Position numbers and translations under genes: made by a program | From: Inia geoffrensis | Lineage: Eukaryota > Chordata > Mammalia > Artiodactyla > Iniidae | Assembly: GCA_036417435.1 (NCBI GenBank) | Contig: CM070909.1 | Location: 14,168,597-14,232,596, forward strand | Direction of reading: 5' to 3' | Length of the DNA stretch: 64,000 nt | Notes under the pieces: model-generated | Database searches by the model: none | What the model was told of the DNA's origin: nothing | What the model saw: the letters and a program-made list of their open reading frames with translations, nothing else | In this document: positions 35,587 to 47,347 of the stretch, piece after piece | How the letters are laid out: each line of letters begins with the position of its first letter | Numbering within the stretch: the first letter of the stretch is position 1

Positions 35587-35935
35587 GGGCTTCCCTGGTG
35601 GTGCAGTGGTTAAGAATCCACCTGCCAATGCAGGGGGCACGGGTTCGAGCCCTGGTCTGGGAAGATCCCACATGCCGCGGAGCAACTAAGCCTGTGCACC
35701 ACAACTACTGAGCCTGTGCTCTAGAGCCGTGAGCCACAATAGCTGAGCCTGCACACCACAACTACTGACGCCCATGTGCCTAGAGCCCGTGCTCTGCAAT
35801 AAGAGAAGCCACTGCAATGAGAAGCCCGTGCACTGCAACGAAGAGTAGCCCCCGCCCGCTGCAACTAGAGAAAGCCTGTGCACAGCAACGAAGACCCAAC
35901 CCAGCCAAAAATAAATAAATAAAATAAATTTATTA
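35587..35935 (+). mobile_element. Long-form CHR SINE inside the hAT element
   Basis: It runs from 'ggcttccctggtggtgcagt' through the repeated 'accacaactactga' modules to 'cccaacccagccaaaaataa'. It is nearly full length. Confidence 0.93.
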
Positions 35936-36000
35936 AAAAAATTATTTATTTTAAATAATAATGTTAAACCCATGACATGTTAACATAAATGCATTTTTTT

Positions 36001-36670
36001 GTTGGTGTAGCCACTATGGAAAAAGGTATGGGAGTTCCTTAAAAAAACTAAAACTAGAGCTACCATATGATCCAGCAATCCCACTCCTGGGCACATGTCC
36101 AGAAAAGATGAAAACTCTAAGTCAAAAAGATACATGCACTCCAATGTTCATAGCAGCACTGTCTGTGATATCCAAGACACAGAAACAACTCAAGTGTCTA
36201 TCAACAGATGATTGGTTTAAGAAGATGGAATATTACTCAGCCATAAAAAAGAATGAAATATTGCCATTTGCAGCAACATGGATGGACCTAGAGAATATCA
36301 TATTAAGTGAAGTTAGACAGAGAAAAACAAATATTATATGATATAACTTGTATGTGGAATCTTAAAAATAACACAAATGAACCTATATACAAAACAGAAA
36401 CAGACACACAGACATAGAAAACAAACTTACAGTTACCAAAGGGGAAAGGGGAAGGGATAAATTAGGAATATGGGATTACAAACTACTACATATGCAATAG
36501 ATAAGCAAGAATTTACTGTATAGCACAGGGAACTATATTCAATATCTTGTAATAACGTATAATGAAAAGAATTTGAAAAACGATATATATAATTGAATTA
36601 CTTTGCTGTACACCTGAAATAGCACAATATTGTAAATCAATTATACTTCAATAAAAATATTTTTTCACAA
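36001..36670 (+). mobile_element. 5'-truncated L1 inside the hAT element
   Basis: It encodes the decayed ORF2 C-terminus ([15 protein letters not shown]) followed by a full 3' UTR ending 'attgtaaatcaattatactt' and AATAAAAA. It interrupts the hAT sequence. Confidence 0.88.
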
Positions 36671-37694
36671 AAAAAAATCTGTATTTTATTAAAATAAAAG
36701 CTGATGTATAGAGTAGTTTTGTTTTGCATTTTTGCAGATCTCCTTGATGTCTCTTTAATAAAAGACAGCTGGATTCTTATATTTACTTCTGCATTCAATC
36801 TTTTTCAATTTGTTGTTTTGGTTGAAGTATATGAAGAAAATCTGGCCTCACATAGATATGCAGCTGAAAAAGGGGGGGGGGAGGTATTTTCATAACCTTT
36901 TCAGATATCCTTTGATTTTATACCCAAACTTGACAAGTGATAGTTTCTCAAAGGTTAGTTGAAATTTGAGATCTGCAACCATATCAAGGAAATTTCATAC
37001 CCTGATATATTCAAATCTATTGAGCTATCATGCACTTTGATTGACTCTTTCACACATGCATGATTTTTAACATTATGAATCAGTTAATTTGGAAAATACT
37101 GTTTCATTGAGCTCTGCAGATTTTTCAAATTTTAACACATCGCATGATACAATATCAAAATACCGCATCTGTCGTTATCACTGTTGGTCTCATGAGAAAA
37201 GTCAAGTGTCAAGAAGATGTCAAGCTCATGGTAGCAGATACAAGTTTTCCAAAATTTTAATTTTTACTTGTATGCGTGACTTTTTATCATCGGTAACAAA
37301 TACTGTCAGTTGTGTTCCTTGAAGTGACAGTCTCACTTGGCTTACTTTTTGAGAAAATGTCTGCAAACATTCAAATCTGAATAACCATCATTTGTCTTTC
37401 AAGTAAAAATGGTTTCCATAAAAAGGTGACTAGTTCAGCTTGCAACTCAGTTATGCAAATGATATGGGATGGATGAAGAATATAATGAATACTAGTATAG
37501 TCTGGGTATCACTACCTTGATGTGCTGAGGTTATAGTAGTTTTACCCACCATTGCTTCTGAACTATTAACACTAATGTCAACAGAGAAAAAGGCAAATAA
37601 AATGTTAGTGTTCTTTTGAAAATAGTTTGACTCTATTTAAAGTGCCTTTACCCAAGGAGTCTACGGACCATACTTTGAGAACCACTGTTTTACA

Positions 37695-38095
37695 TGGTAA
37701 TTGTCTTGCCAAGTTGCACGTCTCCTCACCTATCCCGTTCTGCCTTGCTAAGTTCCACTCACTTAAGGACATCTGCATCAATTGTTCCCTCTGCTGGGAA
37801 CTCTCTGCCACTGCTATCTTGTTATCAGATTTCAGCTCAAATGGCACCTCCTAAAGACACTTCTTGTGATTAACCAGTTTAAAAGACACCTCGCTCCCCT
37901 AGTCAATTCTCTATTATGTTACTCTGCTTTACTTTCTTTATAAAAGTTATCATCATTTGATATTATCTTGTTTATTAATTAGCCTCCCCCATTAGAACTT
38001 AAGGTGTAGGAATTCAAGGAATTAAGCTGTCTTATTCATTTCTGTATCTCCATCTCCTAGAATTGTGCAGTCAAAATTTAATAAATATTTTACAA
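37695..38095 (+). repeat. L2 3' part
   Basis: It shows 'tcccctctgctgggaactct'-like motifs, 'tttcagctcaaatggcacct', then 'cattagaacttaaggtgtag' and a terminal AATAAATA. Confidence 0.75.
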
Positions 38096-38464
38096 GGCCT
38101 TGAGGGATTAAAAGAAAAAGCAGATATTGCAGTAATTTGAAAAGCACAAAGCATTATAAGGTGGTTTATAAGTTTTCAATATTAATCTCCCAATGACTAT
38201 TAACTCCTGACACTTTTCATAGTTTATAATCAACTTTAATGCTCTCTCCACACCAATATAGAACTTGTATTCTTTTATTTTCCCCTTCCCATTATTACAC
38301 TTGGATGGAATGCAAACTATTTTAGGATATAGATGAAATTAGAAAGGCACTTAAAATATTCTTCTAAAAAAAGAAATTTCTTCCACAGTATTTTTAGAGC
38401 ATAGTGTGTGTAAAGGTTAATATCTATGAACATGGTCAATTTGGGGTATTAGACATCATTAGTA
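38096..38464. other. Nothing recognised
   Basis: This is AT-rich unassigned sequence. Confidence 0.4.
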
Positions 38465-39480
38465 TTCTGAGTCTTCTTATTCAGGAACATGCTCGGTCCC
38501 TTTACTTACATCTTTATTGATGCATCTAAATGAAGTTTTACTATTTTCAACATAAGTATACTGTACACTATTAGAATTATTCATAACTACTATATGTTTA
38601 TATATGTTTGTTGTTATTGCAAGTATATTTAAGTTGTGTTTTAAAAATCTCATTGTTTATAGATAGAAATTTAAATTTTTTTGTATTGATCTCATATTGG
38701 CAACCTTGCTAAGTTCTTTTATTACATACTAATAGTTTGTAGATTAAAGTTTTTTATATATGAAAGCACATCATTTACTGAATGATTTTTTCTCTTGTTA
38801 TTGTATTGTTCCTAATAGATCTCGGAAGATGGTGCATCTTAGTTTGCCTAGGTGGGTTGGTAAGATAGTTTTTATACACTTATTTTCTCTCCTTTCTTAC
38901 TGTTTTCACCTAGCAGTACATATCTTGTTATATTTCCTATTTTAAAGATAATGATTTTTAACATTTCGCCATTAAGTATGAAATTCACTGTAGGAATTTA
39001 GTTTTTATTTTATTTTTTAGATATTTTTATCATGTTAATGACATTTCCTTCTATTTCTAGGTTCCCAAGTTTCTAATCATAAATGATGTTTTAGTTGTAT
39101 TGTCTTTATCTATTGAGATGGATCAAATGTTTTTTTCTACTTTTATTTTTTCATGAGGAAATTATATCATTAATTTCCTCATGAAAAATATTATATTTAT
39201 CATATTGAACTATTCCTGGAATAGTTGAATCCTGAAATAAACCCAGTTTGGTCATGATATACATTTATTTCTTATTTATACATTGCTAGATTTGGTTTGC
39301 TATTATTTCATTTGGATTTTTGCATCTATGTTTTGAGTGATATTGGTCTGTAATTTATCTTTATAATATGAGAAAGTACTGCCTTTGCCAGGTTTTGGTG
39401 TCAATCTCATAACATGAGTTGAGGAGTATTTCTTTTTTTTATTCTCTGGAAGAGTTTGTATTGAATATAAGGTTGAAATA
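38465..39480 (-). mobile_element. Decayed L1M ORF2 fragment
   Basis: It is antisense RT-domain sequence: 'ctcatattggcaaccttgct', then 'tattcctggaatagttgaat' and 'tgatattggtctgtaattta'. It contains a perfect hairpin (39147-39188). Confidence 0.7.
39147..39188. repeat. Perfect 18-bp inverted repeat
   Basis: The arms are TTTTTCATGAGGAAATTA and its exact reverse complement, around a 6-base loop TATCAT. It lies within the decayed L1. Confidence 0.95.
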
Positions 39481-40367
39481 ATCTGTTCTTGAATATTTAG
39501 GGAGAGTGAGATTTTTAAAACAACACAAAAAAGTGAAAATCACAATGGGAAAGATAGTTCTTTTCTCCTATACTAGAATTAAGAACTTTTATTCATCAAG
39601 TGCTCTATAAAAAAGAGTAAAAATAATTGTAGCATGAATAATTGCCAAAGGGTTAACATGTGCAGATTACCTTAAGACACCTACAAATCAGTAAGAAACA
39701 ATCAAATATAAAAATGATCTACACAGTTTAATTCTAATCGTTGTGCCCTCTATTCTGTTCTACCAACCTTATGTAGGTAACAATTTTTAATTTTGCTTTA
39801 ATCATTCCAGCTTTTTAAAAGCACAGATGAATATATATTCTTTTTTAACCTTTTTTCTTGTCTACTGACATCATTTAATGACAAAAATCTTAGAACCATG
39901 CTCATACCTGTACATAGAGATCTTCATTCTTATTTTTTAAATAACTGCAGTGTGGTCACTATTTTTAATTTTAGCCATTCTAACTGGTGTATAATGATAG
40001 CTCATTGTGGTTTTAATTTACATCTCCCTAATAGGTATTGATGTTGAACATCTTTTCATGTGCATATTTGTCATTTGCATATCTCCTTTGGTGATTGTCT
40101 ATTCTTTTACAGTTGAATTTTGTGAGTTCTTTATATATTTTTACATACTACTCTTCTCCCCAATATGTGGTTTGCAAACATTTTCCCCAGTCTGTAGTTT
40201 ATTTTTCATCCTCTTTTCAAAGGGTCTTTCACAGAAAAAGAGTTTTTAGTTTTAAGTCCAGTTTATGGAACTCTTTTATGGATAATGCTTTTGCGCCAAG
40301 TCTAAGATTTCTTTGCTTAGCCTTAGATCCGAAAGATTTTCCCCTACTTTAAAAAATAGTTTTATAG

Positions 40368-40571
40368 GGGCTTCCCTGGTGGCGCAGTGGTTGAGAGTCC
40401 GCCTGCTGATGCAAGGGACACGGGTTCGTGCCCTGGTCCGGGAGGATCCCACATGCCACGGAGCAGCTGGGCCCATGGGCCATGGCCGCTGAGCCTGCAT
40501 GTCCGGAGCCTGTGCTCCGCAACGGGAGAGGCCACAGCGGTGAGAGGCCCACGTACCGCAAAAAAAAAAAA
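40368..40571 (+). mobile_element. Short-form CHR SINE
   Basis: This is the GC-rich short form with an A12 tail. AGTTTTATAG flanks it at 40358-40367 and 40572-40581. Confidence 0.92.
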
Positions 40572-40756
40572 AGTTTTATAGTTTTAAATTTACATTTAAG
40601 TCTATAATCCATTTTGCATTAATTATTTTAAGTGAGACTGAGATGGAGGGTCGTTATTCATTCATTTGTTCATTCATTCATTCCTTTATTTGCCTATGGA
40701 TGTCCAATTGCTTCAGTATCATTTGTTGGAAAGGCTATCTTTCCTCTGTTGCATTG

Positions 40757-41178
40757 CTTTTGCAGAAAGAGAAAAACAAATACTCTATGCTGACAAATAT
40801 ATATGGAATCTAAAAAAGAAAAACGGTTCTGAAGAACCTAGGGGCAGGACAGGAATAAAGATGTAGACGTAGAGAATGGACTTGAGGACACGGGGAGGGG
40901 TAAGGGTAAGCTGAGACGAAGTGAGAGAGTGGCACTGACATATATACACTACCAAATGTAAAATAGATGGCTAGTGGGAAGCAGCTGCATAGCACAGGGA
41001 GATCAGCTTGGTGCTCTGTGACCACCTAAGAGAGAGGTGGGATAGGGAGGGTGGGAGGGAGACTCAAGAGGGAGGGGATATGGAGATATATGTGTACATA
41101 TAGCTGATTCACTTTGTTACAAAGCAGCAACTAACACAACCATGTAAAGCAATTATACTTCAATAAAGCTGTTAAAAA
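40757..41178 (+). mobile_element. 5'-truncated young L1 3' end
   Basis: It starts in the last codons of ORF2 ('agaaagagaaaaacaaatac') and has the complete 3' UTR, ending AATAAAGC and a short A run. It is opposite in direction to the L1M around it. Confidence 0.88.
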
Positions 41179-42102
41179 AATCATATTTGTGCAGATTTAG
41201 TTCTGGATTCTCTGTTCAGTTGTAGTGATGTATAGATTTATCTTTCTGCCTTTAACAAAGTTTTTATGACTGTACCTATATAATAAGTCTTGAATTCAGG
41301 TAGACTGATTCTTCCTACTTTTCTTCATTTTCAAAATTGTTTTAGCTGTTCTAGTTCCTGTGCCTTTCCACATAAATTCTAAGATAATATTGTTTATGCC
41401 TTCAAAAAATCTTGCCACTATTTTGATACAAATTGCACTAATCCTGTATACAAACTTTGGAAGAATTGACATTTTTACTATGTTGCATATTCCAGTCCAT
41501 GAACGTGTATCTCCATTTATTTGGATTGTATTTGATTTCTTTCCCCAGAGTTTTCTAGTTTTCAGCATACAAGTAATATATGTGCTTTGTTAGATTTCAA
41601 AGCATTTCATTTTTTGAGTGATTAGAAATGGTGTTATATTTAAAACTTTGGTGTCCATGTATTCATTACTAGTACATAGAAATACAATTAATATTGATTT
41701 TGAATAGTTTAACTCTGACCTTGCTTTGTTTTCAGTCTTGGGGAAGAGAAGGGGAGAATTCAGTATTTCATCATCAGGTGTAATGTTAACTATAGTCTTG
41801 TTGTAGATGATTTTAGTCAAATTGAGGAAGTTTCCTTTTATTCCTTATTTTCTGAGAATTTTTATCATAATGGATCTTGAATATTGTCAAATGATTTTTC
41901 TGCATCTATTAATAATATTATGCAATTTTCTGTTGATATGATAGATTACATTAATGTTCAAATATTGAACCATCCTTTTTTCCTTAGAATATACCTAATT
42001 AATTATGTAGAAGAATTCTTCTATATTGTTGAATTATATTTGCTAATATTTTAATAAGGAACTTTGCCTCTATATTCATGAGGGATATTGGTCTGCAATT
42101 TT

Positions 42103-42188
42103 CTTCCTTCCTTCCTTCCTTTCTTTCTTCCCTCCTTTCCCTCCTTCTCTCCCTCCCTCCTTTCTCCATTTCTTTCTTTCTCTCTCAG
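42103..42188. repeat. Pyrimidine-rich (CTTC/CTTT/CCCT) simple repeat
   Basis: About 85 bp of almost pure C and T on the plus strand. Confidence 0.9.
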
Positions 42189-42383
42189 GATAATATTAGG
42201 CTTATAAAATAAGTCAAGAAGTATTTCCTTCTCTTCTATTATCTAGAAGGGCTTGCTTAGAATTGGCATTAATTCTTTTAATGTTTTGTATAATTCTTGA
42301 GTGAAATCAACTGGGCCTGGAGATATTTCTTTTGGGGGACTTTTTTAAAGTGTAAATTCAATTTCCTTAATAGTTATAGGTCC

Positions 42384-42735
42384 GGGCTTCCCTGATAGCC
42401 CAGTCATTAGGAATCTGCCTGCCAATGCAGGGGACATGGGTTTCAGCCCTGGTCTGGGAAGATCCCACATGCCGCAGAGCAACTAAGCCCATGCACCACA
42501 CGTACTGAGCCTGCACTCTAGAGCCCGTGAGCCACAACTACTGAGCCCACACACCACAACTACTGAAGCCTGTGCACCTAGAGCCCATGCTCTGCAATGA
42601 GAGAAGCCACCACAATGAGAAGCCCGTGCACCACAACGAAGAGTAGCCCCTGCTCGCCGCCGCAGCTAGAGAAAGCCTGCATGCAGCAACAAAGACCCAA
42701 CGCAGTAAAAAATAAATAAAATAATTTATAAAAAT
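42384..42735 (+). mobile_element. Long-form CHR SINE
   Basis: It is a diverged start ('ggcttccctgatagccca') followed by typical long-form modules. It is flanked by GTTATAGGTC and GTTATACGTC. Confidence 0.92.
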
Positions 42736-42993
42736 TGTTATACGTCTATTAGCATTATCTATTTCATTTTGTATAATTTGTGATAGTATGTATTTTTTGA
42801 GGAATTGACCCATTTCATTTAAGTTGTCAAGTTCATGTGTATAGTTTGTTCCCTTACCATGATTCTAGTGTGTGCAGTCTGTAGTGCTAACCCTATTTTA
42901 TTCTTGATATTGGTAATTTGTGTCTTTTCTCTTTGTTTTTTTATCAGTCTTGCTAGAAGTTTATCAATTTTATTGATCTTTAAAAATATCCAC

Positions 42994-43150
42994 GGGGAAT
43001 TCCCTGGTGCTCCAGTGGTTAAGACTCAGGCTTTCAGTGTGTGGACCCAGGTTCGATCCCTGGTTGGGGAATTAGGATCCCACAAGCCACGTGGTGTGGC
43101 CAAAGTTAAAAAATTAAAAATTAAAAAAATAAAAATTAAGTAAAATTTTT
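42994..43150 (+). mobile_element. Short (~120 bp) tRNA-derived SINE with A/T-rich tail
   Basis: It contains 'attccctggtgctccagtgg', 'ggttcgatccctggttgg' and 'acgtggtgtggccaaa', then a TTAAAAAT-type tail. Confidence 0.82.
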
Positions 43151-43407
43151 TTTAAAACCCATGGTTACATTGACTTTCTGTACTGTCTTTCTGTTTCCAA
43201 TTTCATTGATTTCTGCTCTTATCCTTAATATTTCCTTATATTTGTCTCCTTCGGATTTTCTTCACTCTTTTTCTAGGTGAGAGCTTAGATTATTGATTTG
43301 AGGCTCTTCCCCTTTTCTAATAGTTTATTTAATTTTATAAATTTCCCTTTTAGCAATGCTTTAGCTATATCCAATAAACTTTGATATATTTTCATTTTCT
43401 TTCAATT

Positions 43408-43551
43408 CAATGCCCTTTTTATTTCCTTTCAGGTTTCCTTTTTGAAGAGAACCATGAAGTATGTTGTTTAATTGTCCAACATTTGTAGAGCTTCCTGTTT
43501 TCCTTCTGCTGTTGATTTTTAGTTTGATTCCATGATGGCAAGAGAACATGC
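43408..43551. repeat. Left copy of a 144-bp direct repeat flanking the young L1
   Basis: It aligns to 46196-46339 at equal length with five mismatches and no gaps (about 96.5% identity). The sequence is old L1M, so it was target DNA. Confidence 0.9.
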
Positions 43552-43933
43552 CATCTTTCATGTTTTTTTTTTTAACATCCTTATTGGGATATAATTGCTT
43601 TACAATGGTGTGTCAGTTTCTACTTTATAACAAAGTGAATCAGTTATACATATACACACGTTCGCAAATCTCTTCCCACTTGGGTCTCCCATCCTCCCAC
43701 CTCCCTATCCCACCCCTCCAGGCAGTCACAAAGCACCGAGCCGATATCCCTGTGCCAAGCGGCTGCTTCCCACTAGCTATCTACCTTACGTTTGTTAGTA
43801 TATATGTCCATGCCTCTCCCTTGCCCTAACACAGCTCACCTCTCCCCCTCCCCATATCCTCAAGTCCGTTCTCCAGTAGGTCTGTGTCTTTATTCCTGTC
43901 TTACACCTAGGTTCTTCATAACATTTTTTTTTC

Positions 43934-45319
43934 TTAAATTCCATATATATGTGTTAGCATACGGTATTTGTCTTTCTCTTTCTGACTTACTTCACTCTGT
44001 ATGACAGACTTGAGGTCTATCCACCTCATCACAAATAGCTCAATTTCGTTTCTTTTTATGGCTGAGTAATATTCCATTGTATATATGTGCCACATCTCCT
44101 TTATCCATTCATCTGACGATGGGCACTTAGGTTGTTTCCATCTCTGGGCTATTGAAAATAGAGCTGCAGTGAACATTTTGGTACATGACTCTTTTTGAAT
44201 TTTGGTTTTCTCAGGGTATATGCCCAGTAGTGGGATTGCTGGGTCATATGGTAGTTCTATTTTTAGTTTTTTAAGGAACCTCCATACTGTTCTCCACAGT
44301 GGCTGAACCAATTCACATTCCCACCAGCAGTGCAAGAGGGTTCCCTTTTCTCCACACCCTCTCCAGCATTTATTGTTTCTAGATTTTTTGATGATGGCCA
44401 TTCTGACCGGTGTGAGATGATATCTCATTGTGGTTTTGATTTGCATTTCTCTAATGATTAATGATGTTGAGCATTCTTTCATGTGTTTGTTGGCAGTCTG
44501 TATATCTTCTTTGGAGAAATGTCTATTTAGGTCTTCTGCCCATTTATGGATTGGGTTGTTTGTTTTTTTGTTATTGAGCTGCATGAGCTGCTTGTAAATT
44601 TTGGAGATTAATCCTTTGTCAGTTGATTCATTTGCAAATATTTTCTCCCATTCTGAGGGTTGTCTTTTGGTCTTCTTTATGGTTTCCTTTGCTGTGCAAA
44701 AGCTTTGAAGTTTTATTTGGTCCCATTTGTTTATTTTTGTTTTTATTTCCATTTCTCTAGGAGGTGGGTCAAAAAGGATCTTGCTGTGATTTATGTCATA
44801 GAGTGTTGTGCCTATGTTTTCCTCTAAGAGTTTGATAGTTTCTGGCCTTACATTTAGGTCTTTAATCCATTTTGAGCTTATTTTTGTGTATGGTGTTAGA
44901 GAGTGATCTAAGCTCATACTTTTACATGTAGCTGTCCAGTTTTGCCAGCAGCACTTATTGAAGAGGCTGTCCTTTCTCCACTGTATATTCCTGCCACCTT
45001 TATCAAAGATAAGGTGACCGTATGTGTGTGGGTTTATCTCTGGGCTTTCTATCCTGTTCCATTGATCTATGTTTCTGTTTTTGTGCCAGTACCATACTGT
45101 CTTGATTACTGTAGCTTTGTAGTATAGTCTGAAGTCAGGGAGCCTGATTCCCCCAGCTCCGTTTTTCATTCTCAAGATTGCTTTGGCTATTCGGGGTCTT
45201 TTGTGTTTCCATACAAATTGTGAAATTTTTTGTTCTAGTTCTGTGAAAAATGCCAGTGGTAGTTTGACAGGGATTGCATTGAATCTATAGATTGCTTTGG
45301 GTAGTAGAGTCATTTTCAC
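43934..45319 (-). pseudogene. L1 ORF2 C-terminal segment
   Basis: A 461-residue open stretch covers the ORF2 thumb and C-terminal region, ending at the natural stop after THIYGI. A cysteine/histidine knuckle C-x3-C-x7-H-x4-C is intact at residues 318-335, as in mammalian L1 ORF2. It is out of frame with the RT part because of a lesion near 45345-45362. The initial Met is not a start codon in the family. Together with the RT part it shows a fairly young element that can no longer make a full ORF2 protein. Confidence 0.9.
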
Positions 45320-45362
45320 AATGTTGATTCTTCCAATCCAAGAATATGGTATATCTCTCCAT

Positions 45363-46133
45363 CTATTTAATTTCTTTCATCAGTATCTTATAATTTTCTG
45401 CATACAGGTCTTTTGTCTCCTTAGGTAGGTTTATTCCTAGATATTTTATTCTTTTTGTTGCAGTGGTAAATGGGAGTGTTTTCTTGATTTCCCTTTCAGA
45501 TTTTTCATCACTAGTATATAGGAATGCCAGAGATTTCTGTGCATTAATTTTGTATCCTGCTACTTTAACAAATTCATTGATTAGATCTAGTAGTTTTCTG
45601 GTAGCATCTTTAGGATTCTCTACGTATAGTATCATGTCATCTGCAAACAGTGACAGCTTTACTTCTTCTTTTCTGATTTGAATTCCTTTTATTTCCTTTT
45701 CTTCTCTGATTGCTGTGGCTAAAACTTCTAAAACTATGTTGAATAAGAGTGGTGAGAGTGGGCAACCTTGTCTTGTTCCTGATCTTAGTGGAAATGCTTT
45801 CAGTTTTTCACCATTGAGGATGATGTTGGCTGTGGGTTTGTCATATATGGCCTTTATTATGTTGAGGAAAGTTCCCTCTATGCCTACTTTCTGCAGGGTT
45901 TTTATCATAAATGGGTGTTGAATTTTGTCAAAAGCTTTCTCTGCATCTATTGAGATGATCATATGGTTTTTCTCCTTCAATTTGTTAATATGGTTTATCA
46001 CATTGATAGATTTGCATATATTGAAGAATCCTTGCATTCCTGGAATAAACCCCACTTGATCATGGTGTATGATCCTTTTAATGTGTTGTTGGATTCTGTT
46101 TGCTAGTATTTTGTTGAGGATTTTTGCATCCAT
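45363..46133 (-). pseudogene. L1 ORF2 reverse-transcriptase segment
   Basis: This 256-residue open stretch contains the fingers and palm of the L1 [12 protein letters not shown] near residue 25, DAEKAFDK near 63, [12 protein letters not shown] near 121 and the catalytic FADD at 163-166. The frame ends at a stop after KEIK, where about 11 nt appear to be missing relative to the family. A second, single-base break lies just upstream of the Met near 46135. The endonuclease domain is absent. Confidence 0.9.
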
Positions 46134-46195
46134 GTTTTCAGTGATATTGGCCTGTAGTTTTCTTTCTTTGTGATATCCTTGTCTGGTTTTGGTAT

Positions 46196-46339
46196 CAATG
46201 CCTTTTTTATTTCCTTTCAGGTTTCTTTTTTGAAGAGAACCATGAAGTATGTTGTTTAATTTTCAAACATTTGTAGAGCTTCCTGTTTTCCTTCTGCTGT
46301 TGATTTTTAGTTTGATTCCATGATGGGAAGAGAACATGC
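46196..46339. repeat. Right copy of the 144-bp direct repeat
   Basis: It abuts the truncated 5' end of the young L1. The old L1M sequence then continues without a gap ('tctgtatgatttaaatttta'). Confidence 0.9.
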
Positions 46340-47305
46340 TCTGTATGATTTAAATTTTAAAAAATGTTTGTTTTATGGCCCAAGATATGGTCTATCTTAG
46401 TACATGTTCCTTGTGCACTTGAAAAGAATGTGTATTTTGCTATTTTGGGAAGGACTGTTTTATAAATATTGATAAGATTCTGTTGCTTGATGGTGTTGTT
46501 GACTTCTTCTATATCCTTGCTGGTCTTCTGTCTAGTTGTTCTATCAATTATTGAAAGAGGGGTGCTGAAATTTCCAGGTATAATTGTAGATTTGTCTATG
46601 TTTCCTTTCCCTTCTATTTGTTTTTGCTACACATATTTTGCAGTTCTGCTATTAGATACATACACATTTAGGATTGATATATCTTCTTGGTGGACTGACC
46701 CTTTTATTATTACATTATATCCCTCTGGCTCTGGTGGGTTTTGTTTTGTTTCTCTGAATTCCACTTTATCTGATTTTAATATAGACACATGCTTTCTTTA
46801 GATTAAAGTTTGTGTGATATAAATTTTTACATCCTTTTACTTTCAACTTGCCTATATCTTTATATTTGAAATGAGTTTCATATAGACATAATATAGCTGG
46901 GTCATGTTTTCAAGTCCACTCTGCCAAGATTACTTTTAATTTGTTTACTTGGACCATTTACATTTAATGTAATTATTGATATGTTAGGGAATAAGTCCAT
47001 CATTTTTTATGTTTGTTTTCTACTTGTTCTCTGTTTTTGTTGTTTCATTTTTATTGTCTTCCTGTGGGTTATTTGAACATTTTGTAGAATTCTATTTTGG
47101 TTTATTTGTAATGTTTTTGTGTGTATCTCCTATATAATTTTTTAAATGGTTGCTCTAGGTGTTATATACACACATAACTTATCACAGTCTACTGGTGCCA
47201 TCGTTTGGCCAGTTCAAATGAAGTACAGAATCCTGACCCTCCTTTATGTCTCTTTACCCTCCCCATTCATAATATAATCTTATTAAATATTTACTCTATA
47301 TTTAG

Positions 47306-47347
47306 AATCACACCAGATACATGTTAAATCACACCAGATACATGTTA
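47306..47347. repeat. Perfect 2 x 21-bp tandem duplication
   Basis: Two identical 21-bp units beginning 'aatcacaccagataca' lie side by side in old L1M sequence. Confidence 0.95.

Larger units (their letters stand above)
35474..37687 (-). mobile_element. Long hAT transposon relic carrying two later insertions
   Basis: The ends are CAGTTCTTAAACTT (35474) and TTTGAGAACCACTG (37674-37687). Both edges match the opposite ends of the element at 18117-18594, so the family is shared and the orientation is inverted. Removing the SINE and L1 inserts leaves about 1.2 kb, longer than the 478-bp copy, with no readable transposase. Confidence 0.75.
43556..46195 (-). mobile_element. Young 5'-truncated L1 (cetartiodactyl type)
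   Basis: It runs from the poly-T (43561-43572) and 3' UTR ('ttattgggatataattgctt') up to the RT domain, where it is truncated at 46195. ORF2 reads almost throughout but carries two frame breaks. It is inserted within the old L1M and flanked by the 144-bp repeats. Confidence 0.9.

Noticed and set aside
36870..36881. Run of ten G as a G-quadruplex
   Set aside because: It is a single run in an old hAT/L1 junction area without further G-runs nearby on the same strand to complete a four-tract fold.
43934..45319. The 461-residue open frame as a host gene
   Set aside because: It is the C-terminal part of LINE-1 ORF2, with the C-x3-C-x7-H-x4-C knuckle, and is flanked by L1 3' UTR and RT sequence.
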